Source: Stutzerimonas stutzeri
GTDB lineage: Bacteria; Pseudomonadota; Gammaproteobacteria; Pseudomonadales; Pseudomonadaceae
Length of the DNA: 64,000 nt
Direction of reading: 5' to 3'
Assembly (NCBI RefSeq): GCF_024448955.1
Contig: NZ_JAMOIH010000003.1
Coordinates: 1-64,000 of the forward strand
Below, in pieces: positions 59,611 through 64,000 of the stretch; within the stretch, counting starts at the first letter, position 1; every line of letters begins with the position of its first letter. Made by a program: the position numbers and the translations under genes. The notes under the pieces are model-generated. The model was not told where the DNA came from. It worked only from the letters and a program-made list of their open reading frames with translations, and ran no database searches.

Positions 59611-59638
59611 CGGGATTATAACTCAATCTGCCTGCCGT

Positions 59639-59956
59639 TCATCGGTTACCGGAAGGGTTTGGATCGGCGGCCAATGCGCTGTCGACCCGCTCCAGCAAAA
59701 CACGCACATGCTCACGCGCACTATTGGCTTCCGCATCAAGGCGATCGTGTTTGTGTAGCAGCTCATGTGTGATGTTGAGCGCAGCCATCACGGCGACGCG
59801 GTCCGCGCCGATGACTTTGCCGCTGCTACGGATTTCGCGCATCTTGCGGTCCAGGTAATGGGCGGCGCCTTCGAGATTGCTGCGTTCTTCGGGTGGGCAG
59901 GAAATGCAATATTCCTTGTCCATGATGTGCACGGTAACGGTGTTCGGCTGGGTCAT
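59639..59956 (-). CDS. zapA: Cell division protein ZapA
   Basis: A 105-residue FtsZ-ring-associated protein. It contains MTQPNTVTVHIMDKEYCIS at the N-terminus (cytosolic beta hairpin) and a coiled-coil C-terminus (about residues 50-95). ZapA crosslinks FtsZ filaments. Its start overlaps the preceding gene stop (ATGA). An in-frame upstream extension is implausible. Confidence 0.92.
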   Translation of the reverse strand: MTQPNTVTVHIMDKEYCISCPPEERSNLEGAAHYLDRKMREIRSSGKVIGADRVAVMAALNITHELLHKHDRLDAEANSAREHVRVLLERVDSALAADPNPSGNR

Positions 59957-60162
59957 GAGTCCTGCTCCAGGGCTTTCAGGCGCGAAATCATCGCTTCGAC
60001 CTTCACCCGCGCCATTTCGTTCTTCTCGATCAGATGAGCGCGCTCTTCGCGCCATGTCTGCTCGCTGTGAAGCAGCAAGCGATTCTGCGCCTTGAGTTGC
60101 TCGATGTGCTGAATCAGCTGTTCCAACTTGGCGGTCAGCAATTTCAGGTCGGCGTCTTCCAT
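59953..60162 (-). CDS. ZapA-linked coiled-coil protein (TIGR02449 type)
   Basis: A 69-residue, almost entirely coiled-coil protein, starting MEDADLKLLTAKLEQLIQHI and running to KALEQDS. The ZapA-adjacent small coiled-coil family (TIGR02449) sits in this position across gammaproteobacteria; it resembles ZapB in size and heptads. A role at the division ring is inferred. It overlaps zapA by 4 bases. Confidence 0.85.
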   Translation of the reverse strand: MEDADLKLLTAKLEQLIQHIEQLKAQNRLLLHSEQTWREERAHLIEKNEMARVKVEAMISRLKALEQDS

Positions 60163-60286
60163 GGGATTCCCGGGGTAAATGGCGCGAGCGGTGGGCAGTC
60201 CGGCTTCGATGGTCTTGGCTCGCGTGCCGATGCTAGGATACGAGGCCTTCATTCTAGACATTAGCGCCGCCGCGCGCCTAGCCGCC

Positions 60287-60841
60287 ATGCCCATTCAGAA
60301 CTCGCCGTACGCTGCTTTCGCCACTTTGCTGGCCAGCAGTGCTCAATCTGTCACACCTGCCGAACTACACGGCTTTCTGCTCGGGCGCAGCTGCGCCGGG
60401 GCTGGTTTCGATTCCGAATCCTGGCTTGCCGATGCCGCCGAGCTACTCGGCTCCGCTCCCGAAGAGTCGGTGCATCAGGCGCTCATCGGCCTGCAGGAAA
60501 TGGTCAAGGGCGAGCTCGCCGGTGATGACATCGCCATCGTTTTGCTGTTGCCGTCGGACGATGCACCGCTCGCCGAGCGCGCGCTTGCCCTGGGCCAGTG
60601 GTGCCAGAGCTTCCTGGCCGGCTTCGGCCTGGTTGCCGGTGATCGCGCACTGAGCGGTGAGGCCATGGAAGTCCTGCAGGATCTGGCTGCCATCGCACAA
60701 ATCCAGGATTCGCTGGACGAGTCCGAAGATGGTGAGAGCGATTACATGGAAGTCATGGAATATCTGCGCGTCGCGCCGTTGCTGTTGTTCACCGAGTGCG
60801 CCAAGCCAGTGCCGCCGGCACCCAAGCCTTCCCTGCATTGA
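60287..60841 (+). CDS. ygfB: YgfB/UPF0149 family protein
   Basis: A 184-residue member of UPF0149. [20 protein letters not shown] (about residues 28-47), [14 protein letters not shown] and [16 protein letters not shown] are recognisable. The family has no settled biochemical function, though the P. aeruginosa homologue is reported to affect beta-lactam resistance and DNA-damage responses. It is 13 bases before pepP, and the cluster ygfB-pepP-ubiH-ubiI is conserved. Confidence 0.92.
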   Translation: MPIQNSPYAAFATLLASSAQSVTPAELHGFLLGRSCAGAGFDSESWLADAAELLGSAPEESVHQALIGLQEMVKGELAGDDIAIVLLLPSDDAPLAERALALGQWCQSFLAGFGLVAGDRALSGEAMEVLQDLAAIAQIQDSLDESEDGESDYMEVMEYLRVAPLLLFTECAKPVPPAPKPSLH

Positions 60842-60854
60842 GGACCGTCCGCCC

Positions 60855-62186
60855 ATGACCCGCATCCCGAAATCGGAATACGCCCGCCGGCGCAAGGTGC
60901 TGATGGCGGAGATGGAACCCAACAGCATCGCCATCCTTCCGGCCGCGCCAATGTACATCCGCAACCGCGATGTCGAGCACATTTACCGTCAGGACAGCGA
61001 CTTTCAGTACCTTTCCGGCTTTCCCGAGCCGGAAGCGGTGATTGCGCTGATTCCCGGACGCGAACATGGCGAATATGTGCTGTTTTGCCGTGAGCGCGAC
61101 CCGGCTCGCGAGTTGTGGGACGGTTTGCGGGCCGGCCAGGATGGCGCCATTGCTGAATACGGCGCGGACGATGCCTTCCCCATCGGCGATATCGACGAAA
61201 TTCTGCCGGGCCTGATCGAAGGCCGTTCACGCGTTTATTACGCCATCGGCAGCAACCAGGAATTCGATCACCGCTTGATGGAGTGGATCAATACCATCCG
61301 TTCCAAGGCCCGTCAGGGCGCGCAGCCGCCGAACGAGTTCGTCGCCCTCGATCATCTGCTACACGACTTGCGTCTGTACAAGTCAGCCAACGAAGTGAAG
61401 GTGATGAAGCACGCGGCGGAGATTTCCGCGCGCGCCCATATCCGCGCCATGCAGGCCTGTCGTGCTGGCCTCTACGAATACCATCTCGAAGCGGAGCTGG
61501 ATTACGAATTCCGCAAGAGCGGGGCGAAAATGCCGGCGTACGGCTCGATCGTCGCGGCGGGGAAGAACGCCTGCATCCTGCATTACCGCGAAAATGATGC
61601 CGCGCTCAAGGATGGTGATCTGGTGCTGATCGACGCCGGCTGCGAAATCGATTGCTACGCCAGCGACATCACCCGGACCTTTCCGGTCAATGGCCGCTTC
61701 TCGCCCGAACAGAAGGTGATTTATGAACTGGTGCTGGCCGCCAACGAAGAAGCGTTCAAGCATATCGCGCCCGGCAAACACTGGAACGAAGCGCACGAGG
61801 CAACCGTTCAGGTCATCACTACCGGACTGGTCGAGTTGGGGCTGCTCGAAGGCGATATCGAGGAGCTGATCGCCGCAGAAGCCTATAAACCGTTTTACAT
61901 GCATCGCGCCGGCCATTGGCTGGGCATGGACGTACACGATGTCGGCGATTACAAGGTCGGTGGCGAGTGGCGCGTGCTCGAGCCCGGCATGGCGATGACC
62001 GTCGAGCCTGGCATCTATATCGCCGCCGACAATCAGGACGTGGCGAAGAAATGGCGCGGCATTGGTGTGCGCATCGAAGATGATGTGGTGGTGACTCGCA
62101 CTGGCTGTGAAATCCTCACCGGTGGCGTGCCTAAATCCGTCGCCGAGATCGAGCAATTGATGGCGGCTGCCGCCGAGGTCGCTTAG
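60855..62186 (+). CDS. pepP: Xaa-Pro aminopeptidase PepP
   Basis: A 443-residue M24 metallopeptidase cutting N-terminal residues before proline. The N-terminal domain contains FQYLSGFPEPEAVIALIP. The dinuclear Mn ligands are in LIDAGCEIDCYASDITRTF (Asp pair about residue 260-271), HRAGHWLGMDVHDVG (about 350) and TVEPGIY (about 385) plus the final Glu in RIEDDVVV. Start MTRIPKSEYARRR was chosen for its family-like beginning. Confidence 0.95.
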   Translation: MTRIPKSEYARRRKVLMAEMEPNSIAILPAAPMYIRNRDVEHIYRQDSDFQYLSGFPEPEAVIALIPGREHGEYVLFCRERDPARELWDGLRAGQDGAIAEYGADDAFPIGDIDEILPGLIEGRSRVYYAIGSNQEFDHRLMEWINTIRSKARQGAQPPNEFVALDHLLHDLRLYKSANEVKVMKHAAEISARAHIRAMQACRAGLYEYHLEAELDYEFRKSGAKMPAYGSIVAAGKNACILHYRENDAALKDGDLVLIDAGCEIDCYASDITRTFPVNGRFSPEQKVIYELVLAANEEAFKHIAPGKHWNEAHEATVQVITTGLVELGLLEGDIEELIAAEAYKPFYMHRAGHWLGMDVHDVGDYKVGGEWRVLEPGMAMTVEPGIYIAADNQDVAKKWRGIGVRIEDDVVVTRTGCEILTGGVPKSVAEIEQLMAAAAEVA

Positions 62187-62188
62187 CC

Positions 62189-63367
62189 ATGAGCGCGCTG
62201 GCGATCATTGGTGGCGGACTTGTCGGCGCCAGCCTGGCGTTGGCGCTGCAAAAAGGAGCGAAGACGCGCGGCTGGTCGATTGAACTGATCGAGCCGTTCG
62301 AGCCGGGCAGCGAATATCAGCCAAGCTACGATGCCCGCTCTACGGCGCTGTCCTACGGTACCCGGCTGATTTATCAGCGCCTTGGCGTCTGGGAGCAGAT
62401 CGCCCAGCGTGCCGAACCCATTACCCAGATTCAGGTGTCCGACCGCGGCCGTGCAGGCGCTACCCGGCTGGACGCCAAGAAGGAGCAGGTGCCGGCGCTG
62501 GGCTATGTGGTGGAGAACGCCTGGATCGGACATTGCCTGTGGCAGGCGCTGGACGACGCGGTCGTGGTTCGCCGCTGTCCGGCCGAGGTCGATCGCATGC
62601 AGCCGGTGGAAGATGGTTTTCGCCTCAGTCTGACCGATGGCAAGCAGCTCGACTGCGATCTGGCGGTGCTGGCCGATGGCGGTCGTTCGGCGTTGCGCGA
62701 ACAGCTCGGCATTGCGATCAAGCGGACCCCTTATGGCCAGACCGCGCTGATCGCCAACGTGACGCCGGGCAAACCTCACGGCGGACAGGCGTTTGAGCGC
62801 TTCACTGATGAAGGCCCGATGGCACTGTTGCCGCTGCAGGACAATCGCTGCGCGCTGGTCTGGACGCGTCCGGAACAGGATGCGGCGCGCCTGGTCGCGC
62901 TCCCTGAAGCGGAATTCCTTGGCGAACTGCAACAGGCGTTCGGCTATCGCCTGGGCGGCTTTCAGCAGGTTGGAGCGCGGCATCTCTACCCACTGGAATT
63001 GATCGAGGCCGAAGAGCAGGTTCGCTCCAGTTTGGTCGTATTAGGTAACGCCGCTCACAGCTTGCACCCGATCGCCGGGCAGGGTTACAACCTGTCGCTG
63101 CGAGACACCGAGGCGTTGGCCGCCGCGTTGTTAGGCGGTTCGGGGCGGCCCGGCGAACTGGCCGTGCTGCAGGCATACCATCGAAGGCAGCGTTCGGATC
63201 AATGGCTTACCGTGGGTTTTTCCGATCGGGTGACCCAGCTGTTCGCCGATTCGGGAAGCCTATCCGTTGTAGGGCGAAATCTTGGTCTGCTGGGGCTGGA
63301 TTTTTTGCCGCCCGCCAAGACCTGGTTCGCGCGACAGGCCATGGGATTGGGCGTCCGCGAGCGCTGA
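62189..63367 (+). CDS. ubiH: Ubiquinone biosynthesis hydroxylase UbiH
   Basis: A 392-residue flavin monooxygenase of ubiquinone synthesis (hydroxylation of 2-octaprenyl-6-methoxyphenol). The FAD Rossmann motif AIIGGGLVGASLALALQ (about residues 4-20), the middle DGGRSALRE and the second FAD motif GNAAHSLHPIAGQGYNLSLRD (about 288-308) are visible. It starts 2 bases after the pepP stop. Confidence 0.93.
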   Translation: MSALAIIGGGLVGASLALALQKGAKTRGWSIELIEPFEPGSEYQPSYDARSTALSYGTRLIYQRLGVWEQIAQRAEPITQIQVSDRGRAGATRLDAKKEQVPALGYVVENAWIGHCLWQALDDAVVVRRCPAEVDRMQPVEDGFRLSLTDGKQLDCDLAVLADGGRSALREQLGIAIKRTPYGQTALIANVTPGKPHGGQAFERFTDEGPMALLPLQDNRCALVWTRPEQDAARLVALPEAEFLGELQQAFGYRLGGFQQVGARHLYPLELIEAEEQVRSSLVVLGNAAHSLHPIAGQGYNLSLRDTEALAAALLGGSGRPGELAVLQAYHRRQRSDQWLTVGFSDRVTQLFADSGSLSVVGRNLGLLGLDFLPPAKTWFARQAMGLGVRER

Positions 63368-63498
63368 GCATTGGCGAAAGCCGTCAGCGCCGGCAGGGCA
63401 AACCCTTCTGAATAAGCCGCAGCGATGCGCGTGAGAACCGGCAAGCAGACCCACTAGACATGCCGCAAGCCTCAGGCCCGGCGCGCAGGAGAGCAGTA

Positions 63499-64000
63499 AT
63501 GCAAGCGGACATCATCATCGTTGGTGCCGGGATGGTCGGCAGCACCCTGGCGCTGGCGCTGCAAGACGCCGGTCTCACCATCAAGCTGGTCGATGCCGGT
63601 CCGCTGGACGTTCAGCCGTTCACTCCAACCGATCCCTTCGAGCCGCGTGTCAGTGCGCTGTCCGCCGCGAGCCAGCGGATTCTCGAGCGCGTTGGTGCCT
63701 GGCCGGGAATTGTCGAGCGCCGCGTCAGCCCCTACCGCGACATGCATGTCTGGGATGGCTCCGGTACTGGTCAGATCCACTTTTCCGCGGCGTCGGTGCA
63801 TGCCGAGGTGCTCGGCCACATCGTCGAGAATCGCGTGGTCCAGGATGCGCTGCTGGATGCGCTTAGCGGCTGTGATTCGGTCGAACTGGTTTGCGCGCGT
63901 CTGGAGCAACTGCGTCAGACCGAAAGCGGCTGGGCCCTGACCCTCGACGACGGGCAGCAACTCAGCGCCGGCCTTGTGATTGCGGCCGATGGCGCCAATT
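63499..64000 (+). CDS. ubiI: UbiI/VisC-like flavin hydroxylase (partial, cut by window end)
   Basis: The first 167 residues of a UbiH-like FAD monooxygenase are in the window; the gene continues beyond. The Rossmann motif IIIVGAGMVGSTLALALQ (about residues 5-22) and ERRVSPYRDMHVWDGSGTG are visible. It follows ubiH, as in Pseudomonas, where the product hydroxylates a different ring position in ubiquinone synthesis. Distinguishing UbiI from UbiF needs the rest of the gene. Confidence 0.85.
   Translation, partial: MQADIIIVGAGMVGSTLALALQDAGLTIKLVDAGPLDVQPFTPTDPFEPRVSALSAASQRILERVGAWPGIVERRVSPYRDMHVWDGSGTGQIHFSAASVHAEVLGHIVENRVVQDALLDALSGCDSVELVCARLEQLRQTESGWALTLDDGQQLSAGLVIAADGAN

Noticed and set aside
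63368..63498. Possible terminator in the ubiH-ubiI gap
   Set aside because: No stem with a T run is present; the two genes are probably read together.

Overview
The window reads as a chromosomal segment of a Pseudomonas-group gammaproteobacterium, most like the P. stutzeri (Stutzerimonas) group. The reasons are the high GC content, dense genes with many ATGA/TAATG overlaps, and core blocks whose neighbourhoods match what I recall of Pseudomonas: zapA-6S RNA-fthC beside ygfB-pepP-ubiH-ubiI, yibN-grxC-secB next to gpmI-envC-ctpA, hisBH-hisAF, purEK near aspA, and yggX-mutY-asmA. The species call is inference. I saw no insertion sequence, prophage or CRISPR array.

Layout. 1-6.8 kb: a cold-shock gene, then a LysR regulator divergent from a catabolic cluster (3-hydroxyacyl-CoA dehydrogenase, acyl-CoA dehydrogenase, Fe-type alcohol dehydrogenase, hotdog thioesterase). 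6.8-16 kb: a glycine-zipper envelope protein, fdhD, two large hybrid histidine kinases without a nearby DNA-binding partner, and yrfG divergent from nudE-cysQ. 16-25.7 kb: nitrogen and amino-acid use (ansA asparaginase, glsB glutaminase, an alanine-type Na+ symporter with a divergent XRE regulator, a paiB/GNAT pair, aspA divergent from a HypT-like LysR regulator) and an uncharacterised 460-aa membrane protein.

25.7-36.7 kb: purEK behind a structured leader, small stress and secreted proteins, a UDG-superfamily protein, a hexose-6-P mutarotase, a polar amino-acid ABC transporter, a BetT choline transporter and an orphan solute-binding protein. 36.9-39.8 kb: an arsRBCH arsenic-resistance operon. 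40 kb: tRNA-Phe. 40.2-44.3 kb: yggX-mutY-asmA and a PanZ-like acetyltransferase. 44.6-49.6 kb: hisB-hisH-DUF2164-hisA-hisF, then a tandem pair of paralogous solute-binding proteins.

49.6-64 kb: cell-envelope genes (divergent polysaccharide deacetylase, ctpA, envC) with gpmI; yibN-grxC-secB; a quinone oxidoreductase; a FliL-like protein; an EVE protein; a 49-aa membrane protein; fthC-6S RNA-zapA; ygfB-pepP-ubiH; and the start of ubiI, cut by the window edge.

The most unusual signal is the purE leader (25921-26043). A TATAAT box is followed by a hairpin and then a perfect 10-bp stem with a T run. A 13-codon reading frame runs straight through that terminator. Other points of interest are the solute-binding paralogues without a transporter, three REP-like inverted repeats, and a GCTTCCA heptamer array between secB and the quinone oxidoreductase.
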